A DNA stretch of 64,000 nucleotides, from the NCBI GenBank assembly GCA_018394315.1, contig CP074575.1, positions 895,501 to 959,500 on the forward strand. Reading direction: 5' to 3'. The position numbers and the translations under genes were made by a program. The notes under the pieces were generated by a model that was not told the DNA's origin, made no database searches, and worked only from the letters and a program-made list of their open reading frames with translations. Below are positions 7,442 through 15,692 of this stretch, piece by piece; positions within the stretch are counted from its first letter, which is position 1; every line of letters begins with the position of its first letter. The stretch comes from Mycoplasmatota bacterium (GTDB lineage: Bacteria > Bacillota_I > Bacilli_A > MAG-NZ).

Positions 7442-8685
7442 AACAGTATGATTTAATAATAATTGGTGGTGGAAGCGCTGGATTGGCGGCTGCTATTGAG
7501 GCAAGGAAAAATGGTGTAGAGAGTATTTTATTATTAGAAAGAGATGCTGAATTAGGTGGGATTCTTCTTCAATGTATTCATAATGGATTTGGCTTGAAAG
7601 TATTTAAGGAAGAGTTAACCGGACCAGAGTATGCTGAAAGGTTTATAGAAGAGTTAAGAGGCATGAATATTGAATATAAACTTAACTCTATGGTTACTAC
7701 GTTAAAGCCTGATAAAACCATACAGTATGCTAATGCAAATGAGGGGTTTGTCATTGTTAAGGGAAAAGCTGTTATTTTAACAATGGGTTGTTATGAAAGA
7801 AGTGCCGGAGCGATAAATATACCAGGCAATAGACCAAGTGGCGTTCTAACAGCTGGTACTGCCCAAAAATACCTAAATATCGATGGATATTTAGTTGGTA
7901 AAAGAGTTTTTATTTTAGGAAGTGGAGATATAGGTTTAATAATGGCGAGAAGAATGTCTCTTGAAGGAGCAAAGGTATTGGGAGTAGCTGAAATATTACC
8001 ATATTCTAGTGGACTTCAGAGAAATATTGTTCAGTGTCTTGATGATTATAATATACCACTATATTTGAATCATACGGTGACTGAGATAATTGGTGAATCG
8101 AAATTATCTAAAGTGGTTATATCAAAAGTAGACGGATTTACTAAGATAAAAGGAACAGAAAAAGAGTTTGAAGTTGATACATTACTATTATCTGTGGGGT
8201 TGATTCCTGAAAATGGACTTAGTGAAAGTTGCGGAATAGAGTTAGACCCTAGAACGAAAGGCCCAATTGTAGATGAATCTTACCAAACAAGTGTTGAGGG
8301 TATATTTGCTTGTGGTAATGTTTTACATGTTCATGATTTAGTCGATTACGTAACTTCTGAAGCTAAAAAGGCTGGTTATAAGGCTGCCGAATATGTAAGG
8401 AAAAAATTAGTCAATGGCGAGAGTTTCAGGACTATTGCTGGAGAAGGAATTAGTTATGTTATTCCACAGATGATCAATAAAGATAATTTAGTAGATAATG
8501 TTGAATTATTTATGAGAGTAAGAAAAGTGTATAGAGATGCAAATATCATTATTAAAGGTGACAATAAAGTAATTAAGATAATTAAGAAGAAACATCTTGC
8601 TCCTGCGGAAATGGAAATAGTCAAATTAAAGGTTGATGACTTTAAAAATATTAGTAAAAACTTATCTATTGAGGTGGAGGTTTAA
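7438..8685 (+). CDS. FAD/NAD(P)-dependent oxidoreductase of the GlpA-like operon
   Basis: This 415-aa protein is a two-dinucleotide-domain flavoprotein. The FAD motif IIGGGSAGLAAAIEARKNG is at the N-terminus and the second GxGxxG-type motif (FILGSGDIGLIMARRM) is near residue 160. The GIFACGNVLHVHDLVDYVTSEA stretch near residue 290 closes the FAD site. In Bacillota it accompanies a GlpA-like dehydrogenase and a DUF1667 protein, probably replacing the GlpB subunit as electron carrier. The start codon overlaps the upstream stop (ATGA), so translation is coupled, and the next gene follows directly. I see no disulphide CxxC redox pair, so it is not a thioredoxin reductase. The electron acceptor is unknown. 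Confidence 0.85.
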   Translation: MKQYDLIIIGGGSAGLAAAIEARKNGVESILLLERDAELGGILLQCIHNGFGLKVFKEELTGPEYAERFIEELRGMNIEYKLNSMVTTLKPDKTIQYANANEGFVIVKGKAVILTMGCYERSAGAINIPGNRPSGVLTAGTAQKYLNIDGYLVGKRVFILGSGDIGLIMARRMSLEGAKVLGVAEILPYSSGLQRNIVQCLDDYNIPLYLNHTVTEIIGESKLSKVVISKVDGFTKIKGTEKEFEVDTLLLSVGLIPENGLSESCGIELDPRTKGPIVDESYQTSVEGIFACGNVLHVHDLVDYVTSEAKKAGYKAAEYVRKKLVNGESFRTIAGEGISYVIPQMINKDNLVDNVELFMRVRKVYRDANIIIKGDNKVIKIIKKKHLAPAEMEIVKLKVDDFKNISKNLSIEVEV

Positions 8686-9033
8686 ATGAAAAAAGAATTG
8701 ATTTGCATTGCTTGTCCAATAGGATGCCATTTAGAAATCTATCCTGATGAAGATTACCGTGTTGAGGGGAATCAGTGCAAAAGAGGACTATATTACGGAA
8801 AAAAGGAACTTACTAATCCTACTAGAATAATTACAAGCACAGTAGCTATTGAAGGAGGTATTTATAGAAGGATTCCTGTTGTTACGAAAGGCGAAGTACC
8901 TAAAGATTTGATATTTGATGCAATGAAAATAATAAATAAGGTAAGAGTTATTTCTCCGATTAAAAGAGGAGATGTAATTGTGAAAAATATCTTAGATACC
9001 GGAGTAGATGTAGTAGCCTCTCGTTCAATGTGA
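8686..9033 (+). CDS. DUF1667 protein (Cys-rich partner of the GlpA-like system)
   Basis: The 115-aa product has the DUF1667 pattern. An N-terminal CIACPIGC cluster is followed by a further Cys in NQCKRG, and then by the conserved NPTRIITSTVAI and PVVTKGEVPKDLIF segments. The four Cys residues look like an iron-sulfur or metal site. The family is almost always encoded third after a GlpA-like dehydrogenase and an FAD oxidoreductase, as here. It is therefore probably the electron-transfer subunit of the same complex. GAGGTGGAGG lies within the end of the upstream gene, and the ATG follows its stop by one base. No terminator with a good stem follows. Confidence 0.88.
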   Translation: MKKELICIACPIGCHLEIYPDEDYRVEGNQCKRGLYYGKKELTNPTRIITSTVAIEGGIYRRIPVVTKGEVPKDLIFDAMKIINKVRVISPIKRGDVIVKNILDTGVDVVASRSM

Positions 9034-9071
9034 TCCTATTTTTGTTAAAGATTCAGGAAAAAAAGATTAAT

Positions 9072-9100
9072 TTGTATACTATTGGTAGATATGATATTAT
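9072..9100 (+). promoter_or_regulatory. Candidate promoter for the DUF485-actP pair
   Basis: TTGTAT (9072-9077) and TATTAT (9095-9100) are separated by 17 bases, about 50 bases before the DUF485 start codon. Confidence 0.45.
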
Positions 9101-9151
9101 TAATTGTATTATATTCGAAGAATACATATTTTAATCTGGGGGGATTTAAAA

Positions 9152-9436
9152 ATGGGACACGGACCAGCTACAAAGTGGGAGGAAGACAAGTCTTCTGACT
9201 ATAAAGCTCGTTTAGGTATTTGGATGTTTTTTGGATATATCATTATTTATGGTGGGTTTATGCTAATAAATGTGATTAATCCAAAGTTAATGGGTTTGGA
9301 TATAGGTAGTCTAAATTTAGCAGTTGTTTATGGTTTTGGATTAATTGTCTTTGCTTTAATACTTGCTATAATTTATAACAACTTATGTTCAAGAGCAGAG
9401 AAAAAGTTAAATGAAACAAAGGAGAGTGATGAATAA
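9152..9436 (+). CDS. DUF485 small membrane protein (ActP partner)
   Basis: The 94-aa protein has a polar head (GHGPATKWEEDKSSDYKAR), two membrane spans at about residues 22-42 and 57-78, and a charged tail. That is the layout of DUF485 (YjcH-type) proteins, which are encoded immediately before acetate permease genes. The ATG at 9152 follows CTGGGGGG by about 7 bases and is preferred over an in-frame start 48 bases upstream. The stop overlaps the start of the symporter gene (TAATG), so the two are co-translated. The biochemical role of the family is not settled. Confidence 0.85.
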   Translation: MGHGPATKWEEDKSSDYKARLGIWMFFGYIIIYGGFMLINVINPKLMGLDIGSLNLAVVYGFGLIVFALILAIIYNNLCSRAEKKLNETKESDE

Positions 9437-11340
9437 TGAATTATCAACCTTCTCCTTGGGCGATAGGAATTTTTCTATTTTTCGTATCGTTTGTATTATT
9501 TATTTCATATTATTATGCTAAGAAAGCAAAGAGTGCAAAAAGCTATTTTAGTGCTGGTGGAAGTATACATTGGTCGGTTAATGGTATAGCATTTGCAGGG
9601 GATTACTTATCTGCAGCTTCATTCCTTGGTATTTGTGGGATGATAAGTATTGCAGGTTATGATGGATTTTTATATTCTATTGGATATTTAGCAGGTTGGA
9701 TTGTGGCGCTATTTGTTGTCGCCGAACCAATGAAAAGATTAGGTAAATATACTTTTGCTGATGCTTTAGACGCTAAGTTTAATAGTAAAGGGATTCAATT
9801 ATTCGCAGGAATTAGTACTTTGGTTGTATCAATGTTTTACTTGATTCCTCAAATGGTTGGAGCAGGAACTCTTGTTGAACCACTACTTGGAATTCCATAT
9901 TGGGCAGGTGTTTTAATGGTTGGTACTATCGTAATAATCATTGTTGCGACTGCTGGTATGACATCAACTACCTATGTGCAATTCTTAAAAGGAGGACTAT
10001 TAATTGTTTTCTCTGTGGTCTTGACTATAATGATTGTGAATAAGGGGATTTCAACTTCACCACAAAATGGTGATGTACCTTATCATGAATTTAAAGAATT
10101 AGCTCTAGTAGATAACGATTCTCTTGAGTTAGTAGATTCTTCATTGATGATAACTGATACATGGGAATTTGATCATGTTACGCTAGTAAGAATATTCATC
10201 GATGGAAGAGAAACTATTTGGGAAGTAAACAATGAGGAAAACGTTTTGAAGGAAACTCTGTTCATTACAGCCCTTTCTGGCGGTGGAACTCTCTATAATG
10301 GAGCTCCAAAAGAAGACGCTCAGTTTTTCCAAGTTGGTCATATGAGTGAAGTAGCAGGAAGTGAAAATGGTGAAACAGGACCACTTAATCCGTTTACTTT
10401 TATTGAGGCAATTAAAGAAGGAACAGTAGTTTTGTGGGAAAAACAGAAAATTCAAGATGGCGAAGATGTTATAACTGTTTATTATCAAAACCCTACTGAA
10501 GGAAGTAAAGTCTTAGTTCCAGGATTAAAGTTTAAAGTTGACAGTGAGCGCGGCGCGACATTTACTGATAGATTAGATTTTATGTCGTTAATGCTAGCTT
10601 TATTCTTAGGTACTGCAGGGTTACCTCATATCTTAATTCGTTATTATACTGTACCAACACCATCAGCTGCAAGAAAGTCTACAATTGTTGCAATTGCAGG
10701 AATAGGATTTTTCTATATACTTACGATGTTTATGGGACTAGGAGCAATGGTTAATGGTGTTATTGATTTAAGTAATAGTAACATGAGTGCACCACTGCTT
10801 GCTAAGTCATTTGGTATAGGAATATTTGCTATTATTTCAGCAATAGCATTCGCTACAGTTCTTGGAACAGTAAGTGGATTAATTGTTGCATCATCTGGAG
10901 CAGTTGCACATGACTTAATGGATAGATTTATGGGTATTAAGTTATCTGACAAAGGTAAAGTTCGTGCTGGGAAGATTGCCTCAATCGGTGTAGGTGTTAT
11001 AGCAATGTTGCTTGGTTTGTTATTCAAAGGTATGAATGTTTCATACTTGGTTGGATGGGCCTTTGCAGTTGCTGCATCGGCAAATCTACCTGCAATCATA
11101 ATGATGCTATTTTGGAAAAAAACTACTGCTAAAGGTATTATTGCATCAATTGGTGTAGGTATTGTAAGTGCTATTGGGATAATATTATTATCTCAAAAAA
11201 CTTACAACGAGGTTTATCACCTAGTTGATAAAGTAGCACCGATTCCTATTAACAATCCTGCAATTATATCTGTACCGCTAAGCTTCATTACTATTATCGT
11301 AGTATCATTACTAACACAAAAGAAAACTGTAACTGAATAA
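9436..11340 (+). CDS. actP: Sodium/solute symporter, acetate permease (ActP) type
   Basis: This 634-aa protein belongs to the solute:sodium symporter family. It opens with a transmembrane helix and AKSYFSAGGSIHWSVNGIAFAGDYLSAASFLG, the characteristic ActP first segment. It continues with multiple spans including the FLGTAGLPHILIRYYTVP stretch near residue 400. E. coli ActP is about 549 aa. The excess lies in a polar insertion at roughly residues 205-370, which is rich in Asp, Glu and Thr and probably lies outside the membrane between two helices. The substrate, likely acetate or another short carboxylate, is inferred from the family and from the DUF485 partner. In a fermenter it could also export or re-import acetate. 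A strong terminator follows. Confidence 0.86.
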   Translation: MNYQPSPWAIGIFLFFVSFVLFISYYYAKKAKSAKSYFSAGGSIHWSVNGIAFAGDYLSAASFLGICGMISIAGYDGFLYSIGYLAGWIVALFVVAEPMKRLGKYTFADALDAKFNSKGIQLFAGISTLVVSMFYLIPQMVGAGTLVEPLLGIPYWAGVLMVGTIVIIIVATAGMTSTTYVQFLKGGLLIVFSVVLTIMIVNKGISTSPQNGDVPYHEFKELALVDNDSLELVDSSLMITDTWEFDHVTLVRIFIDGRETIWEVNNEENVLKETLFITALSGGGTLYNGAPKEDAQFFQVGHMSEVAGSENGETGPLNPFTFIEAIKEGTVVLWEKQKIQDGEDVITVYYQNPTEGSKVLVPGLKFKVDSERGATFTDRLDFMSLMLALFLGTAGLPHILIRYYTVPTPSAARKSTIVAIAGIGFFYILTMFMGLGAMVNGVIDLSNSNMSAPLLAKSFGIGIFAIISAIAFATVLGTVSGLIVASSGAVAHDLMDRFMGIKLSDKGKVRAGKIASIGVGVIAMLLGLLFKGMNVSYLVGWAFAVAASANLPAIIMMLFWKKTTAKGIIASIGVGIVSAIGIILLSQKTYNEVYHLVDKVAPIPINNPAIISVPLSFITIIVVSLLTQKKTVTE

Positions 11341-11345
11341 TATTT

Positions 11346-11377
11346 AACTCTAATTCATTTGAATTAGAGTTTTTTTA
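11346..11377 (+). terminator. Terminator after actP
   Basis: A perfect 11-bp stem, AACTCTAATTC with GAATTAGAGTT, has an ATTT loop and is followed by seven T residues. Confidence 0.92.
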
Positions 11378-11471
11378 TGCATGCATCAAAAATTGATAAA
11401 TATCACATAAAAATAAGCATATAGTAAAAGAACGGAACAGAAAGAGTTTATAATAAAAAAGAGGTGAAGAT

Positions 11472-12059
11472 GTGAAGACTAAAATATTAGTAGAAATAGC
11501 AGTTATGAGTCTTTTAGTTTTTCTTTTAGATTTGTTATCGCATTTAATTCCTATACCTGGGACTCACGACGGGATAAGTTTATATATGCTGCCAATATTT
11601 TTGATGAGTTTTAAACACGGTGTAAAGGTTGGTATATATACAGGATTATCATCAAGTGTTCTGTTTTTCTTGTTTGGTCATTATCACACATTTGTTTGGG
11701 TACAATTTATGTTGGATTATATCTTAGCACTATCGGTAATAGCGGTATCGGGTATTTATAGCAAGAAAGTTAGGAGTTGTGACTGTAACTGTGAGGAAAG
11801 AAACAGTTATATTATAAAAGGAGTATTTATTGGATCGCTTCTAAAACTAGTATTTAATTCAATCTCAGTACTCCTATTTATAGAAATGTATCTTGATACA
11901 GAGCACAATCCAAATTTGTTTCACCATTTGCTTGAAACAGATCAAATAATTTTTTCTATCATTTATAGTTCTATCATAGTTGTTCCTGCTGCAATTCTAA
12001 CTACTATTGTTCTAGTGAAGAGTTTTTCAAAGTATGGTAATAAATTGTTAGGACTATAA
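11472..12059 (+). CDS. thiT: ECF S component, ThiT-like (thiamine) transporter
   Basis: The 195-aa product has about six membrane helices. The SLYMLPIFLMSFKHGVKVGIYTG and FMLDYILALSVIAVSG segments are the hallmarks of the ThiT family, the substrate-binding S component of ECF transporters that captures thiamine. It has no ATPase of its own and must share an ECF module encoded elsewhere. A short Cys-rich loop (CDCNCEE) near residue 105 is unusual. The GTG start follows GAGGTG. No TPP riboswitch is visible upstream, so its ligand rests on the protein family. Both 2-oxoacid oxidoreductases in this window need thiamine diphosphate. Confidence 0.75.
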   Translation: MKTKILVEIAVMSLLVFLLDLLSHLIPIPGTHDGISLYMLPIFLMSFKHGVKVGIYTGLSSSVLFFLFGHYHTFVWVQFMLDYILALSVIAVSGIYSKKVRSCDCNCEERNSYIIKGVFIGSLLKLVFNSISVLLFIEMYLDTEHNPNLFHHLLETDQIIFSIIYSSIIVVPAAILTTIVLVKSFSKYGNKLLGL

Positions 12060-12072
12060 ATAGTAAATTCTA

Positions 12073-12110
12073 AAATTAAAGGGAAACACTTCGGTGTTTT
12101 CTTTTAATTT
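12073..12110 (+). terminator. Terminator after the ThiT-like gene
   Basis: The stem AAATTAAA-GGGAAACAC closes on a TTCG loop (CACTTCGGTG) and returns as GTGTTTTCTTTTAATTT. The stable tetraloop and T-rich arm mark an intrinsic terminator. Confidence 0.75.
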
Positions 12111-12163
12111 GTTATACTTAATATGGAAATTAAATAGAATATTTAATTCAAGGAGATAACTTT

Positions 12164-14320
12164 ATGAAAACATTAGTATTAGCAGAGAAACCCTCAGTTG
12201 CTAGAGACATCGCAAAGGTTTTAAGTTGCAAGAATAATAAAAACACTTTTTTAGAGGGAGACAAATATATTGTTACTTGGGCACTGGGACATTTAGTAAC
12301 ACAAGCAGCACCTGACTCTTATGATGCAAAATATAAGAATTGGAATATGAATCATTTACCAATACTTCCTAATAGATTTAAGCTTGAAGTGATTAATAAT
12401 ACTAAAAGGCAGTATAACGCAGTGAAGACACAAATGTTAAGAAATGATGTATCAGAGATTGTAATTGCAACTGATGCCGGAAGAGAAGGGGAACTAGTTG
12501 CTAGATGGATTATAGAAAAGGCTAAAGTGAAAAAGAGAATAAAAAGACTCTGGATTTCCTCAGTTACAAACAAAGCAATTAAAGAGGGATTTAATAACCT
12601 AAAGGATGGTAGAGCTTATGAAAATCTATATCATTCGGCAGTAGCGAGAAGTGAGGCGGATTGGGTTGTTGGGATAAATGCCACAAGAGCTTTAACATGT
12701 AAGCATGGAGCTAGTTTATCTTGCGGTAGAGTTCAAACTCCTACTTTGTCAATGATTGAAGAAAGACAAAAGGAAATATCTAATTTTAAACCTGTTCCAT
12801 ACTATAGTATTGTAATTAGAACAGAGAAGTTAGATTTAATTTATAAAGGTAATAGAATTTATGATCTTGAAAAGTGTGAGAACCTTGTAAATGAAATTAA
12901 CAAAAAAAATAATATTACAGTTAAGGTTAGTAAAGCATTTAAAAAGACCTATGCACCTAAATTATATGATTTAACAGAATTACAAAGAGATGCAAATAGA
13001 CTATTTGGCTTTTCTGCTAAAGATACATTAAGTATAATGCAAAGCTTGTATGAGTATCATAAAGTTTTAACATACCCTAGAACTGATTCTAAATATCTTT
13101 CTAGAGATATCGTTCCTACTTTAAAGGAAAGAGTAAGAGCATGTAATGTAGGAAATTATAGTAAATCATGTGAACAAATTCTTAAGACTAACATTAGAGA
13201 AAGTAAATCATTTGTTGATGACTCAAAGGTAAGTGATCACCATGCGATAATTCCTACTGAACAGAAGATTTATCTAGATGACTTAAATAATGATGAATTT
13301 AAAATATACGATTTAGTAGTTAAGAGATTTTTATCAGTTCTATTACCAGCATTTGAATATGAGCAAACTAAGATTACTGCGGTTTTTAAAGGTAAAGAAT
13401 TTGCTGCTATAGGTAAGGTTGTAAAGAAACTAGGGTGGAAAGAAGTTTATTCTAAAAGTGATTTAGATGAGGATGATGAAGTATTAGTACCTGCACTTAA
13501 AGATAACGATACTATTGCCGTTGATGATGTTTTTATTGATGAATTTAAAACAAAGCCTAAGGCACCATTTACAGAAGGTACCTTATTAGGTGTAATGGAG
13601 AACCCAATTAAGTTTATGGGGGATACAAACAAGGAGTTTATTAAGAAGATAGGTGAAGTTGGAGGAATAGGAACAGTAGCCACTAGAGCCGACATCATTG
13701 AAAAACTTTTAAAGAATTTTTTAATTGAAAAAAGAGATAATCACTTATATATAACTTCTAAAGGGAAACAATTATTAAACTTAGCACCAACTGATTTGAA
13801 ATCACCACTATTAACGGCAAAGTGGGAACAAAAGTTATCAAAAATCTCAAATGGGACTCTTAAAAAAGAGACGTTTATTAATGAAATGAAAGAATATTCA
13901 AAATCTTTAGTTAATGAAATTATTAATAGTAAAACAAAATTTAAGCATGAGAATATTACAAATAAAAAGTGTCCAAAATGCGGACAGTTCTTACTAGATG
14001 TTAATGGTAAGCAGGGTAAAATGTTAGTTTGTCAAAATAGAGAATGCAGTTACAGAGAATCTGTATTTAAGGTTACAAATAGTAGATGCCCAAATTGTCA
14101 TAAAAAACTAGAATTACATGGCACAGGCGATAAACAAATATTTGTTTGTAAGTGTGGACACCGCGAATCTTTATCTGCATTCAAAAAACGTAAAGAAGCT
14201 AGTAAAAGTGATTTATCTAAGAAAGATGTACAAAAATATTTAAAGAAACAAGAAAGAGAACAGAAAAGTAATAAACATACACCTTTTGCTAATTTATTAA
14301 GTAAGTATAAGAAAGATTGA
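12164..14320 (+). CDS. topB: DNA topoisomerase III
   Basis: The 718-aa protein is a type IA topoisomerase. An N-terminal Toprim domain (LVLAEKPSVARDIAKVL) carries the acidic ATDAGREGE motif near residue 105. The strand-cleaving tyrosine is in TYPRTDSKYLS at about residue 304, and HHAIIPTE follows. After residue 600 come two zinc-ribbon-like units (KCPKCGQ..CQNREC and RCPNCHK..CKCGH) and a Lys-rich tail. It relaxes negatively supercoiled DNA and resolves recombination or replication intermediates by passing single strands. Length and domain order match Bacillus-type TopB with extra zinc fingers. AAGGAG lies 8 bases before the ATG. It is followed closely by a nitroreductase gene, perhaps on the same message. 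Confidence 0.95.
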   Translation: MKTLVLAEKPSVARDIAKVLSCKNNKNTFLEGDKYIVTWALGHLVTQAAPDSYDAKYKNWNMNHLPILPNRFKLEVINNTKRQYNAVKTQMLRNDVSEIVIATDAGREGELVARWIIEKAKVKKRIKRLWISSVTNKAIKEGFNNLKDGRAYENLYHSAVARSEADWVVGINATRALTCKHGASLSCGRVQTPTLSMIEERQKEISNFKPVPYYSIVIRTEKLDLIYKGNRIYDLEKCENLVNEINKKNNITVKVSKAFKKTYAPKLYDLTELQRDANRLFGFSAKDTLSIMQSLYEYHKVLTYPRTDSKYLSRDIVPTLKERVRACNVGNYSKSCEQILKTNIRESKSFVDDSKVSDHHAIIPTEQKIYLDDLNNDEFKIYDLVVKRFLSVLLPAFEYEQTKITAVFKGKEFAAIGKVVKKLGWKEVYSKSDLDEDDEVLVPALKDNDTIAVDDVFIDEFKTKPKAPFTEGTLLGVMENPIKFMGDTNKEFIKKIGEVGGIGTVATRADIIEKLLKNFLIEKRDNHLYITSKGKQLLNLAPTDLKSPLLTAKWEQKLSKISNGTLKKETFINEMKEYSKSLVNEIINSKTKFKHENITNKKCPKCGQFLLDVNGKQGKMLVCQNRECSYRESVFKVTNSRCPNCHKKLELHGTGDKQIFVCKCGHRESLSAFKKRKEASKSDLSKKDVQKYLKKQEREQKSNKHTPFANLLSKYKKD

Positions 14321-14328
14321 GGTGAATC

Positions 14329-14889
14329 ATGATAAAAGAATTAATAAAGAGTAATCGTACAGTTAGAAAGTTCAAGGAAACTAAGTTAAATGATAGTGAA
14401 CTTTTTGATATTGTTGAAGCTGCAAGATATTCTATGAGTGCTAGAAATATTCAAGAGTTAAAATTTAAAATTATAAATGACGAGCGAGTGGAAACATTAT
14501 TTAGTTTGTGTCGTTTCGCGGGATATTTAAGTGATTTCAATCCTACATTAAAGGAAGGACCGAAGTCGTTTCTTATAGTATGCGTGGATACTTCAATCAC
14601 CGAGGTTAATAGTTTGGCGTATGTTAACGCAGGTATTGCGATGGCAAACATAACCTTAGTTGCTAAAGAAAAAGGTTTTAGTAGTGTTATTTTGGGCGCA
14701 TTTGACAAAGGACAGGTTGTAAATCAATTTAACATAGATGAAAAATATGTGCCAATTTATTTAATCGGTTTTGGTGAAGCAGATGAAGAAATTCATATTG
14801 TAGATTATCAAAGTGATATTAAATACTATAGGGACAAAGCAAATAATCATTATGTACCTAAACGTTGCTTAGAGGATTTATTGTTATAA
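14329..14889 (+). CDS. Nitroreductase-family flavoprotein
   Basis: The 186-aa protein begins LIKSNRTVRKFKETKL, the FMN-phosphate-contacting Arg-rich start of nitroreductases. It continues with AARYSMSARNIQELKF and an NAGIAMANITLVAKEKGFSSVILGAFD helix, as in the short NfnB-like group. Such proteins use FMN and NAD(P)H to reduce quinones, nitro compounds or related substrates; the natural substrate cannot be read from sequence. GAGGTGAATC lies before the ATG, nine bases after topB. The last 20 residues (KYYRDKANNHYVPKR) fit the FMN-binding C-terminal arm. No regulator is adjacent. Confidence 0.88.
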   Translation: MIKELIKSNRTVRKFKETKLNDSELFDIVEAARYSMSARNIQELKFKIINDERVETLFSLCRFAGYLSDFNPTLKEGPKSFLIVCVDTSITEVNSLAYVNAGIAMANITLVAKEKGFSSVILGAFDKGQVVNQFNIDEKYVPIYLIGFGEADEEIHIVDYQSDIKYYRDKANNHYVPKRCLEDLLL

Positions 14890-14966
14890 GCTGTCCTAAT
14901 TTATCAAAGAAAGAGTAAATAAGTATATTTTTACTTCTTATATACATAATGTTTATTGGTGATTGA

Positions 14967-15587
14967 ATGAAATATGAAGTGAAACCGTTAGGTTACAGTT
15001 ATAGTGAATTTGAGCCTTTAATTAGTGAAGAAACTATTATTACTCACTATGATAAGTTGTACCGTGGATATGTTGCATCCTTAAATAAAGTAGTTAGCTC
15101 TATCAACTATGATATAAGTGCAAATGAATTGCTAATGTCTATTCAAAATTATCCTATTAAGAGAAATGACATAATTAGATATGCTGGTGGAGTTAGTAAT
15201 CATGAGCTCTATTTTGATAGTCTCACTAATAAAAAAACATATCCTAGCAAGTTTTTGTTAGATGCGATAGAATGTTCGTTTGGATCCTTTAATCAAATGA
15301 TTGACTATATTATTACAGTTACTAAGTCAGTATTTGGTTCTGGATATGTTTTTTTAGTTATAGAAGGAGAAGGTTTAGCTGTTATAAAAACAATAAACCA
15401 AAATAGCCCGCTGATTTACGGATTCTATCCTTTACTAGCAATTGATCTTTGGGAGCATAGCTATTTTCTTGACTATGTTAATAGACGAGATGAATATGTC
15501 AAAAGTGTAATAAAGCTTCTGAATTGGGATAATGCTAATGACCTATTTATAAGATATAAAAGAGAAATTAGAAATGGAATTTTATGA
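14967..15587 (+). CDS. Divergent Fe/Mn superoxide dismutase
   Basis: The 206-aa protein aligns by eye with Fe/Mn superoxide dismutases over the whole length. The four metal ligands are present: His27 (ITHYDK), His79 (SNHELYF), Asp160 and His164 (IDLWEHSYFLDYVNRR). Tyr35 and Gln145 (NQNSP, the Mn-type position) are also kept. Several second-shell residues differ from E. coli SodA: the usual His31 is Leu, the GGH His is Val76, and active-site Trp residues are Tyr82-Phe83, Tyr127 and Phe129. It would dismutate superoxide in the cytoplasm, but activity may be altered. It follows the nitroreductase gene and is ended by a terminator. Confidence 0.85.
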   Translation: MKYEVKPLGYSYSEFEPLISEETIITHYDKLYRGYVASLNKVVSSINYDISANELLMSIQNYPIKRNDIIRYAGGVSNHELYFDSLTNKKTYPSKFLLDAIECSFGSFNQMIDYIITVTKSVFGSGYVFLVIEGEGLAVIKTINQNSPLIYGFYPLLAIDLWEHSYFLDYVNRRDEYVKSVIKLLNWDNANDLFIRYKREIRNGIL

Positions 15588-15617
15588 TAACTTAAGTTGA
15601 TATAATAATACTATGAA

Positions 15618-15648
15618 ATGTGGTGATTCTTGCGCCATATTTTTTTTG
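15618..15648 (+). terminator. Terminator after the superoxide dismutase gene
   Basis: An 8-bp stem, ATGTGGTG with CGCCATAT (two G-U type pairs), is followed by at least seven T residues. Confidence 0.7.
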
Positions 15649-15692
15649 TGTAAAACTTACGTTATATGGTAAAAATATTTTAGGTGAGTAAG

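Noticed and set aside
10713-11099. A 128-codon minus-strand frame inside the symporter gene
   Set aside because: It lies wholly antisense to a clear transporter gene, has no ribosome site, and its Ala/Ile/Thr-rich composition is the mirror of membrane-helix codons.
11377-11471. TPP riboswitch upstream of the ThiT-like gene
   Set aside because: The conserved CUGAGA and ACCUGAUC-type segments are absent from this short leader.
13447-13698. Minus-strand frame inside topB
   Set aside because: It is antisense to a conserved topoisomerase region and has Ser/Thr/Ile-biased composition typical of a shadow.
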